NCBI GenBank assembly: GCA_021648365.1
Contig: JAKISY010000041.1
Location: forward strand, 1 to 37,568
Origin: Verrucomicrobiales bacterium
Lineage (GTDB): Bacteria; Verrucomicrobiota; Verrucomicrobiia; Verrucomicrobiales; DEV007
Direction: 5' to 3'
Length of the DNA: 37,568 nt
Both the position numbers and the translations under genes were made by a program. Of the stretch, positions 16,645-26,109 are shown one piece after another. Each line of letters starts with the position of its first letter. The first letter of the stretch is position 1. The notes beneath the pieces were generated by a model, which searched no databases, had not been told where the DNA came from, and worked only from the letters and a program-made list of their open reading frames with translations.

Positions 16645-19600
16645 TCACCGCAACCCTTTCGCCGCCTTCAACAGCCGTTTTTCCTCACTCTCCAAATCAT
16701 CCAACCAAGCCCGCGACGAAAGCCTGATCACTTTTGGTATCGTTCCCGCCATCGTATCCGGTCGCCAAATCTCCCGCGCCTGAGCCGAATCCAAATCCCG
16801 ATGCAACGGCGGATCACATTCAATCGCCAAACCATAACGCCCGTTTTTAGGATTGATCAAAGCGAGATCAAAATGAAACGCATCGCCAGGATCTAGCCCC
16901 GCTTCCGGCGCAAAACCCTGCTCACGCAAAAACTTCACCACATCTCGAACAAAAGCCCGTTGTTCGGGCGCCTGATCAAAAGCCGAACGGTCATGAACTC
17001 GCTGTTGCCGTCCCCTAGCTCGATTCAAAATCGCATCGCCATTTTTGAAATCTCCCTGCGACACGCTTTGCGCAAAAGACAGGTAAGCTTTCAACACCTC
17101 TCGTGGACTCTCTCCCTCCCCGGGAAAACCCTCCGCCACATCAGCAATCGGCATCGAGGTGAAAATAATCATCTTCTCACGACTACGGGTAACCGCCACA
17201 TTAAGCCGCCTTTCCCCGCCGCGCTGACTCGCTGGGCCAAAGTTACGAATGAAACGCCCTTTGGCATCCGGACCAAAGGTGGTCGAAAATACGATCACAT
17301 CCCGCTCGTCACCTTGCACATTTTCCAAATTACGCACAAAATAAGCATCCAACTGAGATCGACTGTTCTCACACTCACAGTTCCGCCGAAACACTTCATC
17401 CGTTTCCATTCGCGCCTCGATTTCATCCTGAATCAGTTCAGCCTGTTTCATATTAAAGGTCACAATGCCCACGCTGGGAGGATTCGGCTGAGACCAATGT
17501 TCCGCCAGAAAATCAATAACCGCTTCTGCTTCACCCTGATTGGTCTGATTTTCATACAAGCCGTTCACCTGACGCAGCTCAAGCGGTTGATGTTCCCTGA
17601 TCCGTCCATCCGGGTGATGCACCGGGATACTGAGCCGTCCTTCATAAAAAGCGTGATTCGAAAAAGCGATCAAATGCCTCCAACGCGAACGGTAGTGAAT
17701 GGAAAGCAAACTGTTCGGCATTTCATCCTTAGCCAACTGCAACAAATCCGAGCAATCTTTCACTTCCCTGCGAGTCGCCTTACTAGCCAGTCGCTGACGA
17801 GTTTCTTCATCCAAGTCAGCATCAAAAAAGATCCCGCTTTCGATCATCGCTTCATCAGCATCATCCTCGTCGGCATCGTCAAAACTGGAGCGAAAAAAGT
17901 TAGTCGGTGGAAGCTGTTTTTCGTCACCGCTGATCACTGCTCGCCGTGCCCGATAGAGCGAAGGCACCGCCAACTCAACTGGCATCTGCGAGGCTTCATC
18001 AAATATCACCACATCAAACAAGTTCTCTCGCAAAGGGAAAATCCGCGACACCGTCTCCGGGCTCGCCAACCAGACTGGGCGTAAATTAAACAAACCACGA
18101 TCAATGCCCTGGTCAAAAACCTCTCGCAGTCGCCGTGCGTTAGCTCCAGTGAGCTTGAGAATTTCAAGCCAAGTCGTAGCGTTAGCAATCAAACTCATTT
18201 GCCAAGGACGCTTGAGCGTTTCCGCAGTGGACTTTCGCATGGCTTCCACTGCTCGACGCAGAGAGCTCACCTTCGCATCGAACTCTGCAGCATTCATCAA
18301 TAGTGCTGGATGCCTAGATTCAGCCAAGCCCTTCCATGCCAGTAGAGCTTCCCGCTTAATCGTATTTTCTAGCAGCTCACCCCATTCCTCTTCAGCTTGC
18401 TCCTCCACCCCCTCGCGGTATTCCTCAAGCAATTGAAATAGTTTTTTTGCGCTATCCGGCAACTCACGATGTCTCACTCTAAATTGAACGAAGTCCTCTA
18501 CCTTGTCGATTTCAGCATGCATCAGCTCTATTTCATCAAGCCCATCCTCCGCTTGTTGAATCTGCAATCGCTTGGCAGCAACCCACTGATCATCAAACCA
18601 TCGACTCAGCTCCTGCAACTTCCCCAAACTCACCTGCTGAACCTCAGCATACTTCAGACTCACCCCTGCCGCAGCTACGAAGTCCTCCACCGCAGAAGAA
18701 CTCCCTTTACTAAGCACCTTTCCAAAAACCTCAGCCACCGGACAATGCAAACAATAATGAGCACTACTCTCTGCCACCATCAGGCGCTTGCGCAAACCTT
18801 CGGCCTGTTGCAAAATTTGATTCGGAGAAAGTTGCTTACCTCCACCGCCACCCTGATTTACTCTCAACGTGGATTTTACTTCCCGCAACCTTGCCTGCAA
18901 AGCTCGACGAGTGATCTCCCAATCGATCTGTGTATGCAAAGCAGACAAAACATCGTCACTTTCCTGACCACCATCATAATCACCGTGTTCATCATAAAAC
19001 TTGACCAAAGCTCGTTTGGCAAAAAAGAAGCCTGGCAAGATTCGCTTAAAAAAACTCCCAGCAGCAGCCCGAACTCGATGACTGGATTTCACCAAACGGC
19101 GAAAACACTGCCCCTTCAACAGAGCCAAAGGCGCACCGAGGTCATGTTGCCGCGACGTCACGCCGACAGCTGACGCCTCAAGCGCCAGCTGTTGTAAATC
19201 CCCCTGCAACGCCGTCGCCTGTTCTTTGTCACCACAATCAAAAAAATCTCGCCAGCGATAAATGTCCTTCACCTGCTCATTGCTCAATTTTGACAAGTCC
19301 TGACGATGACTCTCCAGCCACGTAGCCATCGTCTCAGCGTCAGCAATAGAAAACACCCGATGCGCTTCATCAGCAAAGACCGCGCGCGCCTGTTCCGCTG
19401 CAGCAAAACTTTGAAAATCTTCACGGAATTCCAACAACGCCGCCGAATCAGTTGAGAAATCATCCAAGCCTTGCCACGGACTCGCGAAAAAATTCGACCT
19501 CAACCACAGCGACGCAAGCCCCTTCACCATTTCCGCCAAAGCATCCACCTCTTGTTTGGAAATTTGCTCAAAAAATTCACGCAAATGAAAAGCACTAACC

Positions 19601-22600
19601 CGCTCTAGCTCTTGTGACTCGATCAGCCGATCCACGATCTGTGCATAGGTCAACTGGCTCGGTTTCACTTCATTTTGAATGGCATCCGCACTGGCACACA
19701 GTTCATCCTCTAAACTAGCAATGGTGCTAGCTAATTCGCCTCGCGAATCATCTTCAGCATCCGAACGCCACAACGCCCCCGCAGCAGTCTGACTGCGCAG
19801 TGCTTTGATCAAAGTCCGACGGCTACGCTTAGCATCTTCGATCATAAAAAAACGATCACCCAACCCCTCTTCCTCCATCCGCCGCGCCACCACTTCCAAC
19901 GCCGCGTATTTTTGACAAACCACCAGAACTTTTTCTCCCCGCCCAATGCAATCCGCGAGAATATTCACAATCGTCTGACTCTTGCCCGTGCCCGGTGGCC
20001 CTTGAATCGCCACTCCTTCTTTTCCCCGCGCGTCCAACACCGCACGTTGCTGACTGGGATCTGCTGGCAGAATAAAATAGGGATCTTGCTCCTCATCACA
20101 AACCTGATCATCCGCACCCCCAAGCTCACCAGCTTCGACCACCTCCTCTTTCACCGGCATTCTCAAAGCATGAGACAAAGCACCACTTTTCAGTCCCCGT
20201 TTGCGTAACTGACGTATATCCTTGGCAATCGTTTGTTGGGAAAAATCACACAAAAACAAAGCCCCAGCAGAGTACAAATGCCCCTCACCGTGGCGCATCT
20301 CTGGTGACTCGGAGACCAATGGACTCAGCTCCGCATCGTGGCGCACCTTCAAAGGCAAAGCCGCCGCACACAGCTCATAAAACTCCGCAGCATCCAAACG
20401 ACTGCGCACCAGCGCTTCGGCAACAGCCGCCAGCAAAGCCTCCTGTTCATCCTGCTTGAGCAAAGGTTGTAAAGCAGGGTTCAGCTCCACCCCACCCGAT
20501 TCATAGTCACCGCGCTGATGATCATAGGAAATCTTAATCCTACCTTGACGGCCTCCCATCGCATGGATTTCCACCGGCCACAAAAACAAAGGCGCGCGTT
20601 TGGGCTTAGCCGTTACGCCACTGGTAGCCGGCCGAAACAACAAAAAAGGAAAGCCCAAATAAACCGAATCAATGCCCGTATCCCGCTGATAATCCACCCC
20701 CACCCGGTGCAAGCGACGAAGGCGACGCTCAACTTTCGGGTTAGAAATAAACACCCCAGGATCAATCTGCGACATCTTTTCTTCACGGCTAAGAATGCGC
20801 TCCAGCAAAGTATCCGCTGGCAGTTGCTCACCACCCAACTCAGTCAGATCAATGTTGCGCGAGTTTTTCGACACCCGCAGCCGCAACAAAGGCCCGCTCT
20901 GAATCCCCTGCAATATCTTGCGGTGAAAAAAATCAAACAAACTGCCCAGATATTCTTGCTCCGGCGGAGTCTGCCATTGCCCCTCTGGCACCTGCAGCAA
21001 TACCAAAGCTTGAGGCAAACTCAAGCGCTGCTCAAAACGAAACACATCAGCCCATTCATCGAGTCGTTCTTGATCACAACGCACAAAACCCGACAAACGT
21101 TGATTCAGCTCACGAAAAATTTCGCGATAGCTCGAATCAAATCTCTCCCTCGCCAGCTCCTGATCAAAAAACTCCACCTCCGCCCGCTGCGCTTCTTCTT
21201 TGGCTTCTTTCAGTATTCCATCTGCCGCAGTGAACTGATCCACGCGCGCCGCCAATACCACCAGCAACTCTTCTGGCAAAGGCTGATCTTTTTCCGTCAG
21301 ACTCGCCAAACCTCGATGATGAGAATGAGGGAAATCGTGACGTCTTCGCATCCAGCGTTGACGCAACTGATGATCATCCGCCACCAGTGATGCCGCGCGA
21401 AAAGTATCTCGGTCGAGTTGCACCATCTTCTCCTTCGCCACCGCTTCCGCACGCTCCCGACGAGCGGACATTTGCACCAACCAATCCACCCGCTCTATTC
21501 GAGCCAGGCGATGAATGAAGTCCCCCTCCAACCACCTCAAAGCCTGCTCGGTGTTTTCCAATAACCAACGCGGGTTCACCAGCTCTCCGCGAAAGCTAAG
21601 CGGCAAGCGTGAATTTAATAATACCACCACCGCCGCCAAACGCTCATCCGCGCTCAGTGCCTCGTCACGTGACAAGCGATCCAGTTCCGTTCCAAACTCC
21701 TGATCTGATTCATCCAGCTTTAGCAACCAAGTAGCCAGACTGCCGCTTTCGAGTTGCTGCCGAGCCTCGTTCCAGACCTCACCCGCTGCCGCAGCCAAAG
21801 CCCACTGTTGGGGAGAATAACAGGCCTCCCCTGCCAGTTTCAAGGACTCACCTCGACGACTGCTCGCGACATCATTTTCATAAAACTGGGGAATGCCTCG
21901 CTCCCCATGCAACCAGCGCAAAAGTTCCGTGCCACTCCAGCGCTTGGCGGGATCACGAGTGAGCAAACCTTTCAACAAATGCACCCACTGACCCGGAAGA
22001 TCATCTGGCACCAGAATGCCTCGCGTCACCACATTCAACAACATCGTATCCGCACGCAGAGCAAGCCGCGATTCATCATCATCCGTCAGCAAGTCGAGCA
22101 ACAGCGCCCCCAAAGCCCACCAATCCGAAGCCTCCTCATACACCCCCACCGCCGCTTCTGGAGCGATGTAAGCAGGATGACTTTTTGCCGGTTCACGACT
22201 CACACCAAAGTCCGCCACTGCCGCTTGGGACAAATCCAAAAGTTCCACCTGCACTTCGCCCTCAGCGTTTTTTAGCCAGCCAATACTTTCACGATTTAAG
22301 TCGCGCAGCAACACCTCCTGCTGATGCAAAGCACTGATCCCCTGAGCCAACTGAACCGCCAGCGACTCCAGTGCAGCGCTCTTTTCCTCTTTGTCAAAAT
22401 CTCCCCAATCCAGCTCAGCCAAAGATTTGCGTCCCTCGCCCGCCCTCGAATTTTCCCACACTTCAAAATACCGACTGCGATCTTCCTCCACCCGCCCCCG
22501 TGATCGCAGCGTAGCGACAAATTTCGACGACACCTGCAGCAATCGATCCTGCAGCGTGGCATCCGGCTCTAAACCTTGCGGAAAAAAACGAACCCGCTGC

Positions 22601-22962
22601 TTGCCTAGCTCGACTGTGAAAAATTCATGATCAGCGACCTGCCCAGGCAGCTCCACCCTCAGCTCTCCACAAGTTAATACTCGCTCAGCGCCTTCCCCCT
22701 GCGCTGTGGAATCTTCCTCCTCCGTCACCGCCGCCGCCCCACAATCCAGGCACAGCAAATCCCCCAATTCCATCTCATGTCCGTTTTCACAACGACGCCC
22801 TGCACTCGCAGGAACATCTTCTTTCTCCTCCACGATTGCAGACTGCGAAGGAAACTTCACTGACGTGAAAGTCAGGTCATTGGTGCACTGTTGGCACAAA
22901 AACGCCCCCACAGAATTTTCAAATCCGCAGACCCCACAAACTTTGCTACCGGTACTTCCCAT
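16645..22962 (-). CDS. Giant zinc ribbon - kinase-like - DUF4011-like - SF1 helicase - Vsr/DUF559-like nuclease protein
   Basis: The protein has 2105 residues from the ATG at 22962 (a GTG directly precedes it; AGGG lies upstream). Two zinc ribbons open the protein (C9, C12, C23, C26; C58, H62, C71, C74). Residues about 95-355 have a protein kinase fold: loop RDLNRES with Asp221, DLS in place of DFG at Asp243, APE 267-269, then DWWALG. The loop Asn is replaced by Ser, so catalysis is doubtful. After a helical stretch, residues about 755-930 resemble DUF4011 (SVYLGFPFLLFRP, APLFLWPVEI). The SF1 helicase has Walker A GPPGTGKS 988-995, DEAS 1655-1658, HYRS near 1750, QGDERD near 1885 and AVTRSRE near 1922. 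The C-terminus is a PD-(D/E)xK-type nuclease (Asp2032, Glu2048, Asp2050). It is probably a cytoplasmic DNA- or RNA-targeting effector; DUF4011-helicase-Vsr proteins are known in phage defence. Confidence 0.85.
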   Translation of the reverse strand: MGSTGSKVCGVCGFENSVGAFLCQQCTNDLTFTSVKFPSQSAIVEEKEDVPASAGRRCENGHEMELGDLLCLDCGAAAVTEEEDSTAQGEGAERVLTCGELRVELPGQVADHEFFTVELGKQRVRFFPQGLEPDATLQDRLLQVSSKFVATLRSRGRVEEDRSRYFEVWENSRAGEGRKSLAELDWGDFDKEEKSAALESLAVQLAQGISALHQQEVLLRDLNRESIGWLKNAEGEVQVELLDLSQAAVADFGVSREPAKSHPAYIAPEAAVGVYEEASDWWALGALLLDLLTDDDESRLALRADTMLLNVVTRGILVPDDLPGQWVHLLKGLLTRDPAKRWSGTELLRWLHGERGIPQFYENDVASSRRGESLKLAGEACYSPQQWALAAAAGEVWNEARQQLESGSLATWLLKLDESDQEFGTELDRLSRDEALSADERLAAVVVLLNSRLPLSFRGELVNPRWLLENTEQALRWLEGDFIHRLARIERVDWLVQMSARRERAEAVAKEKMVQLDRDTFRAASLVADDHQLRQRWMRRRHDFPHSHHRGLASLTEKDQPLPEELLVVLAARVDQFTAADGILKEAKEEAQRAEVEFFDQELARERFDSSYREIFRELNQRLSGFVRCDQERLDEWADVFRFEQRLSLPQALVLLQVPEGQWQTPPEQEYLGSLFDFFHRKILQGIQSGPLLRLRVSKNSRNIDLTELGGEQLPADTLLERILSREEKMSQIDPGVFISNPKVERRLRRLHRVGVDYQRDTGIDSVYLGFPFLLFRPATSGVTAKPKRAPLFLWPVEIHAMGGRQGRIKISYDHQRGDYESGGVELNPALQPLLKQDEQEALLAAVAEALVRSRLDAAEFYELCAAALPLKVRHDAELSPLVSESPEMRHGEGHLYSAGALFLCDFSQQTIAKDIRQLRKRGLKSGALSHALRMPVKEEVVEAGELGGADDQVCDEEQDPYFILPADPSQQRAVLDARGKEGVAIQGPPGTGKSQTIVNILADCIGRGEKVLVVCQKYAALEVVARRMEEEGLGDRFFMIEDAKRSRRTLIKALRSQTAAGALWRSDAEDDSRGELASTIASLEDELCASADAIQNEVKPSQLTYAQIVDRLIESQELERVSAFHLREFFEQISKQEVDALAEMVKGLASLWLRSNFFASPWQGLDDFSTDSAALLEFREDFQSFAAAEQARAVFADEAHRVFSIADAETMATWLESHRQDLSKLSNEQVKDIYRWRDFFDCGDKEQATALQGDLQQLALEASAVGVTSRQHDLGAPLALLKGQCFRRLVKSSHRVRAAAGSFFKRILPGFFFAKRALVKFYDEHGDYDGGQESDDVLSALHTQIDWEITRRALQARLREVKSTLRVNQGGGGGKQLSPNQILQQAEGLRKRLMVAESSAHYCLHCPVAEVFGKVLSKGSSSAVEDFVAAAGVSLKYAEVQQVSLGKLQELSRWFDDQWVAAKRLQIQQAEDGLDEIELMHAEIDKVEDFVQFRVRHRELPDSAKKLFQLLEEYREGVEEQAEEEWGELLENTIKREALLAWKGLAESRHPALLMNAAEFDAKVSSLRRAVEAMRKSTAETLKRPWQMSLIANATTWLEILKLTGANARRLREVFDQGIDRGLFNLRPVWLASPETVSRIFPLRENLFDVVIFDEASQMPVELAVPSLYRARRAVISGDEKQLPPTNFFRSSFDDADEDDADEAMIESGIFFDADLDEETRQRLASKATRREVKDCSDLLQLAKDEMPNSLLSIHYRSRWRHLIAFSNHAFYEGRLSIPVHHPDGRIREHQPLELRQVNGLYENQTNQGEAEAVIDFLAEHWSQPNPPSVGIVTFNMKQAELIQDEIEARMETDEVFRRNCECENSRSQLDAYFVRNLENVQGDERDVIVFSTTFGPDAKGRFIRNFGPASQRGGERRLNVAVTRSREKMIIFTSMPIADVAEGFPGEGESPREVLKAYLSFAQSVSQGDFKNGDAILNRARGRQQRVHDRSAFDQAPEQRAFVRDVVKFLREQGFAPEAGLDPGDAFHFDLALINPKNGRYGLAIECDPPLHRDLDSAQAREIWRPDTMAGTIPKVIRLSSRAWLDDLESEEKRLLKAAKGLR

Positions 22963-22983
22963 CACCCTACACTACAAAAAAAT

Positions 22984-23174
22984 AACCACAGATGACGTAG
23001 ATATCCCTATGTTTCTCAGATTATCATTCACAAAATTTTATTTCCTCTTTATCTGTGTAAATCTGCGCCATCTGCGGTTCCCTTCTTTCTCCTCTTTATC
23101 AGTGATAATTCGCACCATTTTTCTGACTTCATTTCTTTTCCCCATCAGTGCTCATCGGTGTAAATCAGTGGTTT
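22984..23174. repeat. Inverted cluster of 9-10-nt-period repeats
   Basis: The gap between the radical SAM gene and the helicase gene is filled by one left-type arm (22984-23002, starting AACCACAGATGACGTAGAT) and right-type arms at 23051-23079 (ATCTGTGTAA, ATCTGCGCC, ATCTGCGGTT in series), about 23098-23117 and 23144-23174 (ending ATCAGTGGTTT). Left and right arms are imperfect reverse complements and could pair. No protein is encoded. Confidence 0.7.
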
Positions 23175-23188
23175 AATCATCTTTCTTT

Positions 23189-23830
23189 TTACTCAACATG
23201 AGAAAATTTTGCGCTTACCCCTTTTTGTTCCAGCATACCATGCACCCTCAGCCAATCCTCCGAACGAGGCACCCCCGCAAACCACCACTGCCCATCCTGC
23301 TCAAACACATCCAACTTGCGCTGCGCTTCATCACCTTCCTCCACCCCAGCATATAAAATGCGCGCCCGTTCACTCAACAAATGCAATTGCTGATTATCCG
23401 ACCCCCACCAACGCTTCGACTGACCACTATTGACCTCATAAGGTCCACTCACCAGCGCATCGATTTTTTCCAACACCCCCCCGTGCCGCTTCCTCAAAAC
23501 CGGAAACTCATAACCCGAATACACCAACACCTCACGCTCGCCCCCTCGCCTTTCGAACCAAGCCAACAATTCACCCAAAGCCTCAGCCTGATCAAAAGGC
23601 TCGCCACCAGAAATCGTCAAACCGTCCGCTTGCGGTAGCCACCCTTCCAATACCTCAATCACCGCAGACAGCTCAATCTGACTCGACTCGGAAAACTCCC
23701 AAGTATCACGACTGATGCAGCCCTCACAATGGATCGAACAACCATTGAACCACACCCCCATCCTCTTGCCCGGCCCCAGCGTGCTAACTGGGAAGTGCAT
23801 CTTGTTCAGCTTCAGGCTCACCGCACTCAT
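23189..23830 (-). CDS. NrdG-like radical SAM activating enzyme of the four-gene cassette
   Basis: The protein is 213 residues from the ATG at 23830, which overlaps the AAA+ gene's stop as ATGA; a longer frame to 23878 is rejected for that reason. The radical SAM cluster motif is C31-x3-C35-x2-C38 (NGCSIHCEGC), followed by ISGGEPFDQ (GGEP 75-78, SAM amino-group binding). The compact length and the later SGPYE and RWWGSDNQQLHLL blocks fit the single-cluster NrdG/PflA-like activases. That family normally installs a glycyl radical on a partner enzyme. No anaerobic ribonucleotide reductase or other glycyl radical enzyme is seen in the window, so it probably modifies or activates a component of this cassette. 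Coupling to the ATPase implies stoichiometric expression. Confidence 0.85.
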   Translation of the reverse strand: MSAVSLKLNKMHFPVSTLGPGKRMGVWFNGCSIHCEGCISRDTWEFSESSQIELSAVIEVLEGWLPQADGLTISGGEPFDQAEALGELLAWFERRGGEREVLVYSGYEFPVLRKRHGGVLEKIDALVSGPYEVNSGQSKRWWGSDNQQLHLLSERARILYAGVEEGDEAQRKLDVFEQDGQWWFAGVPRSEDWLRVHGMLEQKGVSAKFSHVE

Positions 23831-25677
23831 CTTACCAGCTCCACCAAAGGCAGCTCGGGTTCCGCCTCCACTGTCCACACTTGCGCTCGCTCCCCGCTAA
23901 CAAATTCCCCATCAAACAAAGCGCGCGCCAATGGATTCACCAGGCGCGCCTCCAGCTGATTCCGTATCCCTCGCCCACCGTTGGACAAATCCTTCAAACA
24001 AATATCCAGCAAAGTTTTCCTAGCCAGCGAACTCACCTCAATCACAATCCCAGTCGCGTCCTCGAGGTCAGCAATGATCTTCTTCAACATAAAATCAAAA
24101 ATCGCCTCGCCCACATGCGGTCGAATAAAATCAAATACCAGGATATTCTCCCCCAAGCGGTTCAAAATCTCCGGACGCCCCAGCTCCAGTTTGAAATAGT
24201 CCTCAATCCCTTCCCTGACCCGATTCGCCACCGTTTCATAGTCATCCTCACTGGTCACACTCAAGCCGCGCGTGCCATCCGGCTTCATCTGGTAAATACC
24301 TAGATTGGAAGTGAATACAATCACCGCCTCGGAAAAATACACCCGCTCCCCACGGCCAGAAGTCAACACTCCGTCATCCAGGATCTGCAAAAATTTATCC
24401 AGTATCTTCGGATGCGCCTTTTCGATCTCATCAAACAAAACCAAACTGAAAGGACGCTCGCGAATCGCATTGGTCAACTCACCACCTGAGTCATAACCCA
24501 CATACCCCGGAGGAGCTCCGATCAGACGCTGATCCGAATGCTCGGCAGAGAACTCGCTCATATCAAATCGGATATAAGCCTTCTCATCTCCGAACAACAA
24601 CTCCGTCACCGTCTTCGCCAATTCTGTTTTCCCCACTCCCGTCGGCCCCGCCAGAAAAGCCACACCACGCGGACGGTTAGAGCGTTTGCCGCTACCAGAA
24701 AAGCCCATCACCGCACGTTTCACAATGTCCAGCATCGCAGTTACCGCCCGATCCTGACCCATCACCCGCTGACGCACAAACTCGTCCGCCTTAGCTATCT
24801 TATCACGGTCGATTTTTTTCCAAGGATCTTCCGTCACTCCCAACTTGTAGCGCCGCGCCCCTTCCGGCAACTCGCTGAAATCCAGATCTTCAGCTCGACA
24901 AAGTTGCACAATGCCCAACAAATCCGCCAGTCGCATCCCCTCGGTCTGAGCCACAAAATCATCCACCGTCGCATCACTCACTCGCCCCTCGCGACACAGC
25001 GCCTTGATAAAAACCTTGCGCAACCCAGAGTCAGGCACTGGAATCGGAATGGATCGCAAACGCGGATTCTCCAGCACCAGCCAGTCGGGCAAATCCCCCT
25101 CGCGATCCAGCAACCAGAAAACCGCATTAAACCGCGGGCTCGGTGATTCCTCTTCGCCTCCACCAAACGCCGCCAAGGGACGCGCTCTTTGGGAGAACAA
25201 CAGAGCCTTGGTGAACAAGCCATGTTCGCAATCACTGATCGCCTCGTCCCTCACGATCAGACGCGACGCCAGATCCACTGCCACCCCGACCGGCTGCTCA
25301 TCATTTTGAGAGATCCTACCCATCAGCTCAAAAAAAGCATCGTTCGACATCGGCAACACCTCCTCCGACTCCTCCCATTTCAGACCAAAACGCTCATCAT
25401 AAAATTCTTTTTCCTTATCCAGTTCCATTCCCAGACGCGGCACAATCCTCAAACCCTCAGCTATCGTAAAAGATAAAAAATGCGGCACCCCATTCTCAGC
25501 CAAATGCGCCGCCAAGTATTCCGCCAGCCCCAATGGCAGCACATGATCCCCCTGATGCCAAGCAAAACGATCCCGCACATTTCCCCACAGCACAAATTGA
25601 CTGCGCAAAGGCAAAAAGCGGCGTAAATCCCGCATCCAGCGCGGCGTCCCTACATCATGATCTTTGGATTTTCCCAT
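23827..25677 (-). CDS. ClpA/B-like AAA+ ATPase with extra N-terminal AAA-like half
   Basis: The protein is 616 residues from the ATG at 25677 (a TTG directly precedes it). Residues about 275-600 form a Clp/Hsp100 D2-type AAA+ module: Walker A GPTGVGKT 344-351, RLIGAPPGYVGYD, Walker B LVLFDEIEKAHP (Asp416, Glu417), sensor 1 VIVFTSNLG, arginine finger region RPEILNRLGENILVF and sensor 2 GGRGIRNQLE. The first 270 residues (starting PLRSQFVLWGNVRDRF, later VFWLLDREGDLPDWLV) resemble a AAA fold without Walker A, so this half is probably non-hydrolysing. It would assemble into a ring and remodel protein partners. It is the first gene of the cassette; a small gap of about 200 bp separates it from the PIN-partner gene. 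Confidence 0.85.
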   Translation of the reverse strand: MGKSKDHDVGTPRWMRDLRRFLPLRSQFVLWGNVRDRFAWHQGDHVLPLGLAEYLAAHLAENGVPHFLSFTIAEGLRIVPRLGMELDKEKEFYDERFGLKWEESEEVLPMSNDAFFELMGRISQNDEQPVGVAVDLASRLIVRDEAISDCEHGLFTKALLFSQRARPLAAFGGGEEESPSPRFNAVFWLLDREGDLPDWLVLENPRLRSIPIPVPDSGLRKVFIKALCREGRVSDATVDDFVAQTEGMRLADLLGIVQLCRAEDLDFSELPEGARRYKLGVTEDPWKKIDRDKIAKADEFVRQRVMGQDRAVTAMLDIVKRAVMGFSGSGKRSNRPRGVAFLAGPTGVGKTELAKTVTELLFGDEKAYIRFDMSEFSAEHSDQRLIGAPPGYVGYDSGGELTNAIRERPFSLVLFDEIEKAHPKILDKFLQILDDGVLTSGRGERVYFSEAVIVFTSNLGIYQMKPDGTRGLSVTSEDDYETVANRVREGIEDYFKLELGRPEILNRLGENILVFDFIRPHVGEAIFDFMLKKIIADLEDATGIVIEVSSLARKTLLDICLKDLSNGGRGIRNQLEARLVNPLARALFDGEFVSGERAQVWTVEAEPELPLVELVR

Positions 25678-25881
25678 CAAGGCAAAGTGTCGCCAAATCA
25701 GACTACAAAAGCAAGCAGCTTCGTTCCTCGGAGTCAGGCTTCCGAGTTATTTAATGTTATTTTGGGTCCTCGCGACACAAATTATTCATCCCCACTTCAT
25801 GTCTATGTACAAAGGAAAAACGTTGAACATGAGCCACCGCTGATTGCTGACCGCAGTAGCACTGCAAATTTGGCATTTCAA

Positions 25882-26109
25882 TCACAAATCTTTTTTGGTG
25901 ACACCGCGAGTCTGTACTTGATCTCCATGGGCTTGTTTTGCATTGTCAGGTATCCGCGTAACCATTCGCTCAGGGTGTTCACGTTGACGTGCTCGAGCCG
26001 CTTCTGCGATCTTTCGAAGGTCGAAACCGTATTCCGCTGCGTTTTCCTCCTTGATGCGCCGAACTTCCATGATAATCGACTCCGTATTTTTTTCAATTAT
26101 CGTTGTCAT
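25882..26109 (-). CDS. Small partner protein (putative antitoxin) of a PIN-type toxin locus
   Basis: The protein is 75 residues from the ATG at 26109, which has a GGAG ribosome site seven bases upstream. It overlaps the 3' end of the PIN fragment by 17 bases. The helical, charged segment ESIIMEVRRIKEENAAEYGF followed by DLRKIAEAARARQ resembles small proteins often encoded next to VapC/PIN-family genes. It is recognised by pattern only; no named family is assigned. The frame is intact although the toxin gene is not. It could now be an orphan antitoxin or simply a remnant. It lies just upstream of the AAA+ cassette on the same strand, so readthrough into the cassette is possible. Confidence 0.6.
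   Translation of the reverse strand: MTTIIEKNTESIIMEVRRIKEENAAEYGFDLRKIAEAARARQREHPERMVTRIPDNAKQAHGDQVQTRGVTKKDL

Noticed and set aside
16960..18084. Plus-strand ORF of 374 codons opposite the helicase-nuclease gene
   Set aside because: It is a complement of strongly motif-supported coding sequence and its peptide shows no domain.
20518..21390. Plus-strand ORF of 290 codons
   Set aside because: Rich in His, Gln and Arg as expected for an antisense frame of the helicase gene; no motifs.
23831..23878. Upstream extension of the radical SAM start
   Set aside because: The Gly-rich extension lies wholly within the AAA+ coding sequence; the ATG at 23830 overlaps that gene's stop.
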